From Pelobates cultripes (taxonomy: Eukaryota > Chordata > Amphibia > Anura > Pelobatidae): a DNA stretch of 64,000 nucleotides. The stretch covers positions 299,566,451 to 299,630,450 of the forward strand of contig OW240916.1 of the NCBI GenBank assembly GCA_933207985.1, in the 5' to 3' direction. Under the pieces are notes generated by a model. The model saw only the letters and a program-made list of their open reading frames with translations, searched no databases and had not been told where the DNA came from. The translations under genes were made by a program, and so were the position numbers. Shown piece after piece: positions 23,636 to 35,358 of the stretch (position 1 is the first letter of the stretch; every line of letters begins with the position of its first letter).

Positions 23636-25034
23636 CATGACTACCAATCTACAATAAAATGTGGTTGTAAATATTGACTCCCATGACACTTGTGTGACAT
23701 TCAGAATCAATCTCAGTGACCAGTCAAGCTTTCCTTTTTTTCTGGAGGGATTTGAGGACTATTATGTTATATCAATGGAAATGAGAATACGTGGAACAGA
23801 CTTGCATATATGGTAAAGTTACTGACACAAAGTATAACAGAGAGAAGTGATTGTAGACGTGTGGCTTAGTGGAAATGTACTGGATAAAAGGGCCTCCAAG
23901 GCGATCCCTGCAAATGGGCCCATTAGCATTAAACAGTCATCCAGTTGTTGTGACTTTAGACTAGTTTAATAGTCAAGTTAAACTATTGAATTGGGCTAAA
24001 AATATCCATCTCGATCTAACTCACCTCTTATATAAAGGTTTTTCCACTGTGTTTCATGCTATAAAGACCTTTAAGTGTACAAAGGGAATGATTAACAATA
24101 TTTTTTTAAACATATTAATTAATTAATTAAAAGCAATGATGTTCATTGGCCTCGTTGTAATATGGCACCCACAATATAAAATAAACTCGTGTTTCTTTTT
24201 TTCTACAGAGACTGAGCATACAAACTGAGCATATCTCTGGGTAAATGGATATCAGCTGGTACATGAACTGTGTACGTGAACTGTGAGAATTGCTATTCAA
24301 TTACTGGAGTTAAGCTTATCTCTTACTATCTTCTTATCTGTAATATAATCCAGCCCTAAATTGGTTAGATCCCATAACTGTCCCCATTCAGACAAAAAGC
24401 TTAACACAGTCAAACTTCTCAACTACTTGCACAGCAAATCCATGAGCTGACTACACCGGCAATTTTTTAAAGACCACTCCCTATATGACTGTGTTCAGAC
24501 AACATACACTTCATAAAATAACTGTGATTAGGTAATGTTGTGAAGTGATAATAATAATAAATATAATATTTTTTTCAAGAAAGGCACCTGGAGTATTGAT
24601 GTTGCTTTTACCCAACTGCATGATTCTTATTTTATTGAGTGGATGCATACAAATCAGGTCCACAGTGCTCACTATGAGGTGGATTGGATTGGACCATCAC
24701 CAGAGGAGGCCAAGCCTCCTCAAAGATTTCACAGGAAGTGGGGAGGTGAGCAGTGCCGAAGGAGTCTTTTTTATTGCCTACGGTGTATGCAGGTGGGACA
24801 GGGCACTGTAGTATATGAATATATATTCCTAATGCTATAGAGTTCTTTTAATCAATTCACACGTCAAGACTTAAATGTGTTTTCTATCATGCAATGCACC
24901 ACATTAGAGCATAGATCCAAATATTACATGTCACACTGAAGAAAAGAGAATGCATGATACCAATTAAATATGTATAGATATTATTTGGAATCTTGCTACA
25001 TGCTTAATTCATTATCTGTGGTCTTGACCTGTTT
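23636..25034. other. Intronic DNA, no gene
   Basis: Contains a (TAAT)n run near 24115-24130 and a partial T2-like terminus ending near 24851 (TATAGAGTTCTTTTAA). Nothing else recognised. Confidence 0.4.
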
Positions 25035-25497
25035 TTAAAGGGTTAGTCCAATTATCATTACTACTACAGCCCACTGATGTGGTTATGAAGCCAGGAGTGA
25101 TCTGGTGATATTTTTCGCGGGTTCTGCAGAGTTCAAGGCCATTCATTGGCTTAGAGTGACAGCTGACTGCTCTCAGCAAATTATTGACATTTTGTGAAAT
25201 GATAATTGCACAGAATTGACTGTAGCAAGCACATAACTCCAGTTCTGGGCTAAATGATGAAATCCAAATGATGCTGCTAGAGGTGAAGTCACACTGAATG
25301 TTTCAAAGCAAAATGCTGCATGTTGCACCCAAACAATTGCCACTGCTATTCATTGTATGAGAGTGTCAGCTGACCTATCTCAGTCAAAGACTGTCATGTC
25401 ATGCAATGAAAAAGTGAAATGCTGCACACAGAAACGTTATGCACCATGACCACTTCAAATCCCTGTAGTGGTCATTGTGCCTGGAGTAACCCTTTAA
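25035..25497. mobile_element. T2/Kolobok-like MITE
   Basis: Left TTAAAGGGTTAGTCCAATTA and right GCCTGGAGTAACCCTTTAA are inverted repeats starting with TTAA. 463 bp, no coding. Confidence 0.78.
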
Positions 25498-26742
25498 CTT
25501 AGAGTTCGAATTTGTTAAGATTGAAGCAATTTCCAAAAGCTTATATAAATGGCCCACAATGTCTTGCTCAAATCTTGACTAGTCTGTTTTAAAACCAGAC
25601 TGTGATTAACCTTTTTTATTGCAATTAAATCTCTAATGGGAGTCATACTTTTCATATGCTAACTGGTTTTAGTGTCTCTTAGTTTTATCTTCAAATATAT
25701 TTCCACAATGTTACTGTTGGTTTTATTGTCACTTAGGGCAGACTAGGACAATTTCTTATTTTTATGTTGCGAAATTATCCTCACCTACTGGCTTATTTCT
25801 TTTAAATCACATTTAATCTTTTATCTTTTTGTCTGCTTCAATTTTATTGTGGAACCTTAGGATATTTTTATCCTAGTATCAGCTGCTTATTGTCATTGCA
25901 TTTGAAATTCAGCCCTGAGCAATGCAAACGAATGTACCTCCACGATCGTTTTCATGAAGAAAATATCGCGCATTCGGGTAAAAAATGTAGAATTGCTCTG
26001 CATTCTTAGTAAAATGTTCTGCTATTACAACTCAGTGTTGGCTTTTCAATGAAATTAGTGCTGTTAATTCCATTTATACAAAACTAATGGGTTGGCCTTT
26101 CACACACTGCTGCCTAACACCGACGGGCAGAGATGTGTGTTTTCTGACAGCTATCACACGGATTAGGGACTACAGCTTTCATTGTGCACAAACAACTCAT
26201 TTGTTTCTCGAACCGAAGTGTCCTCCAGACATCACATAACACACCAAGCAAGATATGGACCTTTTTGACTTCTCAGCACCCAAGGCCATAATTCCAATCA
26301 TACACATACATAATTATAATTATTATGACTCTTTAGATTAGAATGGTTTAAGGAAGTTTTCAGTTGTAAAAACATAGCTCAGTCCAAAAGTGCCATTTGT
26401 AAACATCAATATACAGGATATGGTACCTCTAATAATACATGTTGTGGTCAGCAGTTTTCTCTCTAAATAACATCCTTGTTCTTTCTTATTTTGATGTTTA
26501 ATGTCTTTTTTTTTTTCCTATTTAGTCCCATTAATGCTAATGAACACTAACCCTAAATATGTGATATATTGTTCAACATGTAGACTATCCATAAATGTCA
26601 ATTACTTAGAAATCATGATACTCCTTAATATGTCTTTTGCCACTAATATTACACTCCCTCTGCTAATGAATACTAAAATACATTTTTCTCCTGACAACAA
26701 TAATGCAGTGACATTTTCTTTGAGTGCTATGATGCTAGCCAT
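25498..26742. other. Intronic DNA, nothing recognised
   Basis: Read on both strands; AT-rich and apparently single-copy. Confidence 0.4.
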
Positions 26743-27060
26743 TTAAAGGAACACTCTAGACCCCATAGAGCACTTTAGCATGTGAAATGCTTTATGTGTG
26801 AAGAGTGTGTCCACTTTAAAATATTAATCGTGTTACTTAATCAGTTACTTAGTGGTTGCTTAAATTCAAGAGGTAATAATTAACCAGAGCACCTGCCTTG
26901 CAAAGACATCTCATTGAGTTGTATTGAGAAGTCTGTGATTGGACAGCCACAGAAAGGCTGGGCGGGGTTTGTAGAGGAGGGCTTGCAAAGGCAGCAGACA
27001 AGATATCTGTAGCTTTCTGCAATCTGTTTTTATATGTAACCCCATTGGGAGCTGCTGAGA
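26743..27060 (+). mobile_element. T2-like MITE, family C, partial
   Basis: Starts TTAAAGGAACACTCTAGACC. Shared blocks with the reverse complement of 32746-33219 include ATGCTTTATGTGTGAAGAGTG and AGTCTGTGATTGGACAG. No clear right terminus. Confidence 0.7.
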
Positions 27061-28065
27061 AATCACTTTTAATAGAGGGAAACACGTTAAGCCTGTAAAC
27101 CCTTTTCTGAAGTATCGGAGGTTGGTGTATTAAATAAAGCAAAATGTTTTAATGTTATTATATTGTATCAAGTTGGATTTCAGTTGAAGAAAAAAATACA
27201 AAGGGGTCACTGGTGCTGCAATCATCTACTCCTTTTTAGTGTGGGATGTTTAAACACAAAATATTTGTTTTACTAGATTAAGCGTTTAAATAAATGGACT
27301 GCTAGACTTTTGCAGGGTGAAAATATATATTTTTTTTTTTTTAACTGGATGAAACATTTAGTATCCTTATGTGGAGTACACGTTTAGACCAAACTGGTAT
27401 TGTAACTGACCATATATATTCAGAACTTAATGCCATTTATTTGATCTGAAAAGAAATGTATGTCCCATACATTCGCCAAACATATATTGGCTTTTCCGAA
27501 TGAAGGAATTGCCAAATCACATGGAAAAATTGTGCCTATCATGCGATTTGGGGCTCATTTGATCCAGCCATTTGGCACTTCAGTCATTCATTATTTAGAT
27601 GAACCAATGAATTGGTCAATTGTCATCCAGATCGCGGTTTGCCCAAATGCACACATCTATGAACTGCTCCAAAATATGTATCCTACCCATATTCACTTTG
27701 TATTCTCACATTAGTGAATAACCCTCTAAGTAAAAGATGCAATAAATTGGAATGTATCAGAATATGGGTCGTTTAAAGGACCATTAAAGGACCATTCCAC
27801 CCTCTACAACCCTCTAGCCGTGGATGTGATACAGTTGTTATCTTGAAACATATTTTATGTTTATTTTTCTTCTTTATTCATCTTCTTTATCCTATTTGTA
27901 GAATGTCATGTAAACTTTTGTTGCTATTTAGCTGTATTATATTTGGAGAACAGCTTGTTATTTTCTGTATTATTTATAAATTCATTTTGAAAGTCTCCAT
28001 CCCCTTAATCATATATTTCTTTCTAAATAAATTGATACCTCAAGTTGAAAACCTACTATGAAAAT
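27061..28065. other. Intronic DNA, no gene
   Basis: A T2-like start (TTAAAGGACCATTAAAGGAC) occurs near 27772 without a partner end. Otherwise nothing recognised. Confidence 0.4.
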
Positions 28066-28275
28066 GTAAAGGGATACTCTAAACCAGTGGTTCACAAACC
28101 AGTCCTCATGATTCCCCAACAATTAAGGATGTATGTACTTTCCTCTTTTATTCCGATGGAGATACTGACAAAACCTGGACTGTTGGTAGTTTTTGAGTAC
28201 TGCTCTAAAGAACAAAACAATTTTAGTTTAATGAAACAGTTTGGGTGTATAAACAATGTTTGGAATACAGTGCGA
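28066..28275 (+). mobile_element. T2/Kolobok-like MITE, copy 3, interrupted
   Basis: TAAAGGGATACTCTAAA is followed, after the hAT MITE at 28085-28202, by AGAACAAAACAATTTTAG and TTAATGAAACAGTTTGGGTG. This is the start of the same family as 61981-63719. The right part is missing. Confidence 0.75.
28085..28202. mobile_element. 118-bp hAT-like MITE
   Basis: Ends CAGTGGTTCACAAACCAG and, read inward from the right, CAGTACTCAAAAACTAC. Target duplication CTCTAAAC (28077-28084) and CTCTAAAG (28203-28210), 7 of 8. Confidence 0.8.
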
Positions 28276-28550
28276 CAATGAGGTGCAAATTTACATGTTT
28301 ACAATTAATATATCAATCACATAACTGATGGGGACCAAATAACCCTTAATTTCTGTATTTCGCTTGACCAGTCTCTCATCTTCCTGTGAGGTCAGTGTCT
28401 AAAATACGGAGACACTATTATGGTGTACCTTATTGGGCAGTTTGATAAATATAAGACTACTGATGATTCATGATAAATGTAAAATAAAGGTAACTGGATA
28501 AGGAATAGAAACTAGACCTAAAGAAGAGCTGCGACTAAATGACTGAATGT

Positions 28551-29345
28551 ATATTAAAAACAACGTAAATATGTGTAAATATGTGTGTGCTCCAAACAAT
28601 ACATAATTACCACTTAAACACTGCACTCCAGAAAGTAGCAAATACCAATGACCAGAAGTGATATTTCTGTTAGCCAGCCTAAGTGTTGCTTTGGTGACAC
28701 TGCCGACACAAGTGATAACAAATGGAGCTTTTAGTTTTTTCTCCTCCACAAATTTAAACAATTATGTAACTATTTCTTCTCCGGGGCCCAACCGTAGGTC
28801 GTAAACCGAAAGAGAACTTGGTCCTTCCTGAAGATAAGCGAGTGCACCACGCATCAGCAGTAATGCTCCGAGGTAATGTTGAGGATTTTCTTAACGATGT
28901 TTAGTGATGAAAAAAAATCAACGTTTCGACCCTGGAGGTCTTTATCAAGATTACTTGTGTCGGCAGTGTCACCAAAGCAACACTTAGGCTGGCTAATTCC
29001 GATGCTCTGAATACCAAAGAGGTACCTGACAGATCCGCTGATGAACTGACTCAGTTTAAGTCATGCATAAAGTCATGCTTTTATTGTGACATATGCTCAA
29101 TAAACATTTTTTTGGATATGTGATATAATATTGATTTGACTGTGATAATTTACCCCTTTGAACGATCCCAGAGGGTGCAGTTCTAATCTAATAAGTCACT
29201 ATTGATATGTTTTTATATATATGATTTTTTTAACAGAAATATCACTTCTGGACATTGGTATTTGCTAATTTCTGGAGTGCAGTGTTTAAGTGGTAATTAT
29301 TTATTGTTTGGAGCGCGCACATATTTATGTTGTTTTTAATATATT
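28551..29345. repeat. Large interrupted inverted repeat
   Basis: Left arm 28551-28714 pairs with two right segments. 28671-28714 pairs with 28951-28995 (43 of 45 bases identical). About 28551-28670 pairs with 29231-29345. The right arm carries about 235 extra bp (28996-29230) between the two. The spacer contains AACGTTTCGACCC at about 28920. Confidence 0.85.
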
Positions 29346-29591
29346 GATGATTCATGGACAAAGACGGGGGAAGGACCCAACATTCCTCTAGTTTCTATTT
29401 CTATAACATTGCCAACAGATGACGGTGAGTGTGAGTAGCACTCATTACCTGCACTAACGAAATTAAAGAAACACTTTGCACACTGTGCAGCACTGCCCCA
29501 GGAAGCACCTCTCGTGGCCATGTGAGGAGTGGCCAGTGGAGTTATCACTAGGCTGTAATGTAAACACTGCATTTTCTCTGAAAAGACAGTG

Positions 29592-30593
29592 TGTAACGGA
29601 TCACCTGGCACCCCGACTGGGTACCTCCGTTGAAGGATGCTCCTAGCGCTTCCTGAGGACTCCAAGCACTGCAGCAGACACCACAACCACCGAACCGGAG
29701 AAGCATATGAATCCTCTCAAGCATTTGAATGCTGTAGACAGTTGAATAGGAACCATACGAATAGGTTTACTCTCCTAGCAGTCAAACTGGAACAGCATAC
29801 AATAAATCCTTCCCCCAATAATGAGGCGACACTTCACTTTGAGGGTTAAAACAGGAACTCCCTGTACTGTCACATACAGTCTCTTTTATTCCCAATCCAC
29901 AAACATAGTACAGCCCACAGGGCGTTACAAAACAACCAATCAATCCGTACAATACACCCAGACACTCCCACACAAAATCCTCCCCTCTCCATGTGATATG
30001 ATTACTGAACACAATGGGTAATCTCATTATCCCCGGCAGAGGAATACAGTTTTTACACAATATTTATAACTTCTAAAATATACATGTCACAAACATAAAA
30101 CATACATTTTCATAATCAATCCATTCAGGGGAACAACATATTAAAAAATGGCACGAATCAGACCAGGGGTTCAAAAGTTAAGGGAAAGTCCTTTGTGACT
30201 AAATGAAGCATGGCTTTCCGGCCCAAACCAGTTTCAGAGTCTTCTATCCTGGAGAGTAATTCAATTATCTCCCAGGACAGACACAAGACTCCATTAAGCA
30301 CATGGTTGCAAAAAGACACAAAACACTTTAAAATACATAAAGTCACCTTTTACACATAATAAAAAGACATTTCAGATAGCTGGGATCTGAGCGCACAAAA
30401 CTACCGAATAGCGCTCAGATCCTATTCACACAGTTCAATTGCCATGGAGCCGAAGTCTTTAACTACACGAATGGGCTCCATGGCATAGCTATCTGGGTTA
30501 ACACATTCACATAAAGTCTGGTCCATAGTCCAAAGGCAAGAGGCGGGCAAGCAGCCCCCTCCAAGGACACGTGGCAAGGCCGGTTTCGCCACA
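29592..30593 (-). mobile_element. Solo LTR, 1002 bp
   Basis: On the minus strand it begins TGTGGCGAAACCGGCC and ends GATCCGTTACA, with TG...CA termini. A perfect 5-bp duplication, CAGTG, lies at 29587-29591 and 30594-30598. It carries an AATAAA signal (GGGAATAAAAGAGAC) and lacks any internal coding region. Homologous to 59530-60180 through ACCCAGATAGC, GGATCTGAGCGCTATTCG and GTCCTGGGAGATAATTGAAT. Gypsy or ERV type cannot be decided from an LTR alone. Confidence 0.88.
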
Positions 30594-30948
30594 CAGTGTT
30601 TACAGCAAAAAGCCTGAAGGGAATGATTCTACTCACCAGAACAAATTCAATAAGCTGTAGTTGTTATGTTGAGTAAAAGCATAGCTGACTGAGATAAGTT
30701 TTACATTTTGGCTATTTCTACCTTAAATAACCTGTATGTGCATAACCCGTTCACTGTTATCTCATACATTGTGCCTTCAATTATTTTACACTGACAAAAA
30801 AGAAAGAGAAAAAAAAGATGTAAATTCATACAACTGTAACTGTCTAGGTATCCATGACCAACAATCAATACACAACATTATGTTGGCATTTAAATACACT
30901 ATGCTAGCAATGTATCCACTTTTACATGCCGATTAAGTTTTTTTTTTT

Positions 30949-31636
30949 TTAAAGGGATTTTATAGTACCAGGAAAACAAACCTGTTTTCCTGGCACTAGA
31001 GAATCCTGGAGAGCCCCCTCCCTTCTGCCCCCATCCCACATCGCTGAAGGGGTTAAAACTCCTTCAGTCACTTACCTGAATCCAGCGCCAATGTTCCTCA
31101 GCCCTGGGTTAGGCTCCGCCCACACTCCTCCCCGCCGATGTCCGCCGACGGTGGAGACCTAATGCGCATGTGCGGAAATAGCTGCGCATGCATTAGACCT
31201 CCACATATGAAACCATTATTCAATGCTTTCCTATGGGATTCCGGTGAAGCTGGAGGTCCTCATACATAGCGTGAGGGTGTCCAGAGTCGTTTAGACAACC
31301 AAAAGTCGTCTAAGAAGTCAGAAGTCCCTCTAGGTCAGAGGTCCTCAAACTAAGGCCCCCCAGATGTTGCTGAACTCCCATGATTCTTTGAATTACATAG
31401 ATAGAGAATCATGGGAGTTGTAGTTCAGCAACATCTGCAGGGCCGGAGTTTGAGGACCCCTGCTCTAGGGGCTGTCTGGTAGACAGCCACTAGAGGAGGA
31501 CTTAACCCTGCAAGGTAATTATTGCAGTTTATAAAAACTGCAATAATTACACTTGCAGGGTTAAGGGTGAGGGGAGTTGGCACCCAGACCACTTCAATGA
31601 GTTGAAGTGGTCTGGGTGCCTACAGTGTCCCTTTAA
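30949..31636. mobile_element. T2-like MITE, family B, with nested hAT MITE
   Basis: Left TTAAAGGGATTTTATAGTAC; right GCCTACAGTGTCCCTTTAA. The interior block CAGTCACTTACCTG...CCAGCGCC...CTTTCCTATGGGATTCCGG also occurs at 52968-53472. Interrupted at 31336-31462. Confidence 0.8.
31336..31462. mobile_element. 127-bp palindromic hAT-like MITE
   Basis: Ends CAGAGGTCCTCAAACT and, inward from the right, CAGGGGTCCTCAAACT. Arms continue as an inverted repeat of about 55 bp with a short centre. Target duplication CTCTAGGT / CTCTAGGG (7 of 8). Confidence 0.88.
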
Positions 31637-31669
31637 CAAGGTACTGAGTAGTTTAGGGGTTAAAGGGAC

Positions 31670-31855
31670 AAGGTAGGCACTATAACCATTTAATCTCATT
31701 ACATTAATTATATTGTCTGGAGTGCCCTGGCACTGTCCCTCCATTCAGTGTTAAACCAAAGCAGTTTAACACTGAATGAAAGGATGGCGCCAGTGGACTC
31801 CATACTTCATAACCCCGTCAATGAGATGAAGCAGTTACAGTTTCCCTTTTTTTAA
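31670..31855. mobile_element. Short T2-like MITE with internal hairpin
   Basis: Begins TTAAAGGGACAAGGTAG and ends TTTCCCTTTTTTTAA. An internal stem, CATTCAGTGTTAAACC pairing with GTTTAACACTGAATG, lies near 31742-31778. Confidence 0.65.
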
Positions 31856-32745
31856 AAATGTGTTATAAAAAACATCTTAATTACAACACTGTGTTTACTT
31901 AATTCTTGTCATCTGCAGTACCATGCTGTTTATGTGATTTTGTCAGGCTGTTTAATCTTTGTCACAAATAAATGACATGCGGTTTTATGATGTCATCTGT
32001 CTGCCAAGCTATATATGTCATGTCTAAGCTCATAGCACTTTTGATTTAATAAAAATAAAAAAAAATTGAGTTTAACATCAAGACTATACATACATAAAAG
32101 ATACATACTTTTAAATATAAATGAATATTGAAAATATTAGCAAATGTCATGTGATATAAGTATGTACCTATGTTTATCTATGTCTTTACCAGATAATTAT
32201 GGAATCTTGTATAAAACAATATGTAACAATTTATGTTTCTTTTTTATAAATACAATAAAAAGATGTATATAAAAAAAAGAATATATTCATGGGCAGAATT
32301 TCCTAAATGAGAGACAAGCTTAGGAGTAAGTTACAAGACAAATCCCTTTTCGAGTAAATATTTTATTGAGTAAAAAGGTACTCCAAACACCAGGATCACT
32401 TCATGTTGCCTTGCAGACAAGACCTCTGAATAAGAATATTCATGTTGTGAAGAAATACATCAAACCTCACGAACACAATCTGAGAATGTGATAATGTTGG
32501 TATTTTGATATAATTGGTATACACATCTTAGTTGCTTGGTTTGGAAATGCCGAATAAAACAAATATATTCTTATTTCAAAGTATTTTAAATATGCATTTA
32601 TAATTATTGTACATGTTTAACTTCAGATCTGATAATGTTACAAACTGCTCATTGTTAATAAAAATTTTCATATAAATTAGACTTTGGCGACTTTTAATTG
32701 GCATGAGTGAACAATTCGGGTACTGTTAGTACTGAAAAATCTCCC

Positions 32746-33219
32746 TTAGAGGGACACACTACTGCCCAAATAAAAAAAAAAAAAAATTTTTAATCACTGT
32801 TTAGTAGATATACTTCCAATGAAAACATGCATGCATTTTATAAAAAAAAACAAAAAAAAAACTGTATATCTAAACACAGCTTGCAAAAGCACAAGGTAAT
32901 CTTGTTTGAAGCCTTTGCAAATCCTCCCTTTCAAACCACGCCCAGACTATCCGTGTCTGTCCAATCACAGACTTTCTAATGCAGCTCAATGATAAGTCTT
33001 TGCAAGCCAGGTGCTCTCAGCAATTGCGTTAATATCTACTCGGCTAAGCAACCAGGAAGTAACCGAACTGGTTGTCTAATTAACAAAGCTAATTTATAAA
33101 AGTGCCAATTACTATTTAAATCTGCACTATTTCCAAAATTAAAAAAATAGGGCTCACTCTTCACACATAAAGCATTTCAGCAAGCCATTGTGCTTTAGGG
33201 AAATGGAGTGTCCCTTTAA
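32746..33219 (-). mobile_element. T2-like MITE, family C, reverse copy
   Basis: Right end read inward is TTAAAGGGACACTCCATTTC; left end TTAGAGGGACACACTAC. Reverse complement matches 26743-27060. Confidence 0.75.
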
Positions 33220-35356
33220 GGAGATGTCTAAATTAATTTAACTATATTGGTCATAGATGACAAAGACTGCAGAGAATGAGCCAATAATAAATATCTGTAC
33301 TTGAATCTTATTTAGTTTATTTATATAGGTTGAATTATTTATCAGAATAAAGTGTAGACTAAATTGAACACGTGGAAATTGAAATAATAAAGATTTTAGG
33401 ATGCTGTAGTAAGGAGAGAAAATGAAATTACAAGGGGGAGTTTAAACAATGATAGAAAATATACAAACTTTATTTTTGCTCACAGGATATTTTAACATCT
33501 TAACTGTATTCCATTATTCTATTAAATAAAATGCATTTTCATTTCTAGTTAGAAAATGTCTTCCTTGATGCTTGGTTTTACCTAATGAAATGAATTTTCA
33601 CTGCCTGGAATTTTGCAACCTCCCACAAGTGACAAAATACTAACTTAAAAAATTAGGAAAATCTTGAGTGTTCTTCCTGGAAGCTCCTCTAGGTGTGAAA
33701 TTATGACAGTTTTCCCTTGTAGAGCTTCATATTTTTCAAATTGCTAGGTACGCAGCACCTCTGATGAATTTGTGATATAAAGTGAGCGTTGTGCCTCATA
33801 AGGATTATGATAATCCATTTTCACTTTAGTGATTTGCACAATTAATGTAGCTCCTGTTCACTCACCGTTGTTGTAGGTTTACTGGATGAGCTAAGATAAT
33901 ATCATGACCACTCTCAAAAATCTGGCCATAGATAAAAATATACATTTACCGAGTTCATAATATAACATAACAACTGATTACCACACAGTGTGTTGCTTGA
34001 AAATTTAGATTGAATTATATGATATGTGGTATCATGATGTCTAATGTTGTCTGTTAATGGCCATATGACATCCAACTTGCATGGAGAAATAGCTGTTTAT
34101 TTACTATAGGCAAGTCAGTGGAAATGTTGCCTATTGCACCTGATTGAGGCTGCCGGAGTCAGTTACAGATGATGATTCTTTAAGCAGCAGGCTCCTGAAG
34201 TAGCTTGTTAAAATGGTGACTATTGTGTTGAATAATCCTGATTTCCTGACCTTTGCGGTATAAACTCAAGCTGGAAAACACTGCCAGCAGGAGAATGGTT
34301 AAAATAATATTAAAACAATAAATTGTAGAACAGAGTGGGTGTAATGGGCCACCTGGTTCCCTCCCCATACCATGTACAAGAAGAAAGGAAACAGGAAGGG
34401 CAACTGAAATTTGTAACTAATCAAAGGGGATTTAGCAGATCATCCTCCAATCCATCTCAAAGGAGGTGGGGGTTAACATATTGGACCTTGGGCCACATTC
34501 TTTCCTTTCTATAACAAATCTATGTGGAGGGGGGCAAGTGTAGGCCTACATGATCATCTACTGGTATCATCCTTCCTTTTCATTGCTTGGGTGCAGTGGA
34601 CATGCATGAGTCCACCGAAAACACATGCTAAGCATGAAAGGAGAAGCGTTCTCAGAGAAAGGTCAAGCATTATCAAACAGCAACTGAAACATCTCACCTT
34701 CTCACTGTTAATTACTTCCTACGTGTGTAACTTCTTGTGTGTATTTTTGTATTTCTGTGCATTTATTTGTGTACCTGCATGTGTGCTTCTGTAAAAGTGT
34801 GCCTCAATGTGTGTAAACATCTATGAATGTGTCTCTGTATGCTGTCTATGTTAATCTTAGTATGTCTGTATACATGTTTGACTAGTCTATGGCTATGTGA
34901 ATGTGTGTGTCTGTATGTGTGTGTCATATGTTTATTAATGTGTGTATCTGAAAGTGTGTGAATGTGTGTCTATAGTCTAAGTTAATTATGATAAGGAAGG
35001 AGAAAACCCACGGTTATCTAATGGGTACCAAGAGGCAGGTAGAAGGCATATACCCTATTTGCAGTCTAATTTTTTGTTTAATCTCTGTTTTAGCATGACA
35101 CACCACATTTAAATGAACAGCATTACTTCTAGACCTTCTAGGACGAATGAATTAGGGTAATTCCGATTTGGAATGCTCAAATGTGGGATATATAATTTAG
35201 AATAAAAATGGACAAGATATAAAAGAGAAACAAGCATAACTTGAAAAGCTGGTAAATTAATAAATAAAATCAAAGATAGAGAGGAACAAAGAAGTGAACC
35301 GATACACATACATGTTCGTACCCTCCATATTTTTTATAGTAAACTCATCATCTAAA
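33220..35356. other. Intronic DNA with degenerate TG repeat
   Basis: No gene. About 34725-34975 is a degenerate TGTGT-rich minisatellite. The remainder is unrecognised. Confidence 0.5.
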
Positions 35357-35358
35357 TA

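Noticed and set aside
29336..29686. 116-residue minus-strand frame
   Set aside because: It runs across the solo LTR end into flanking DNA, so it is a chance frame.
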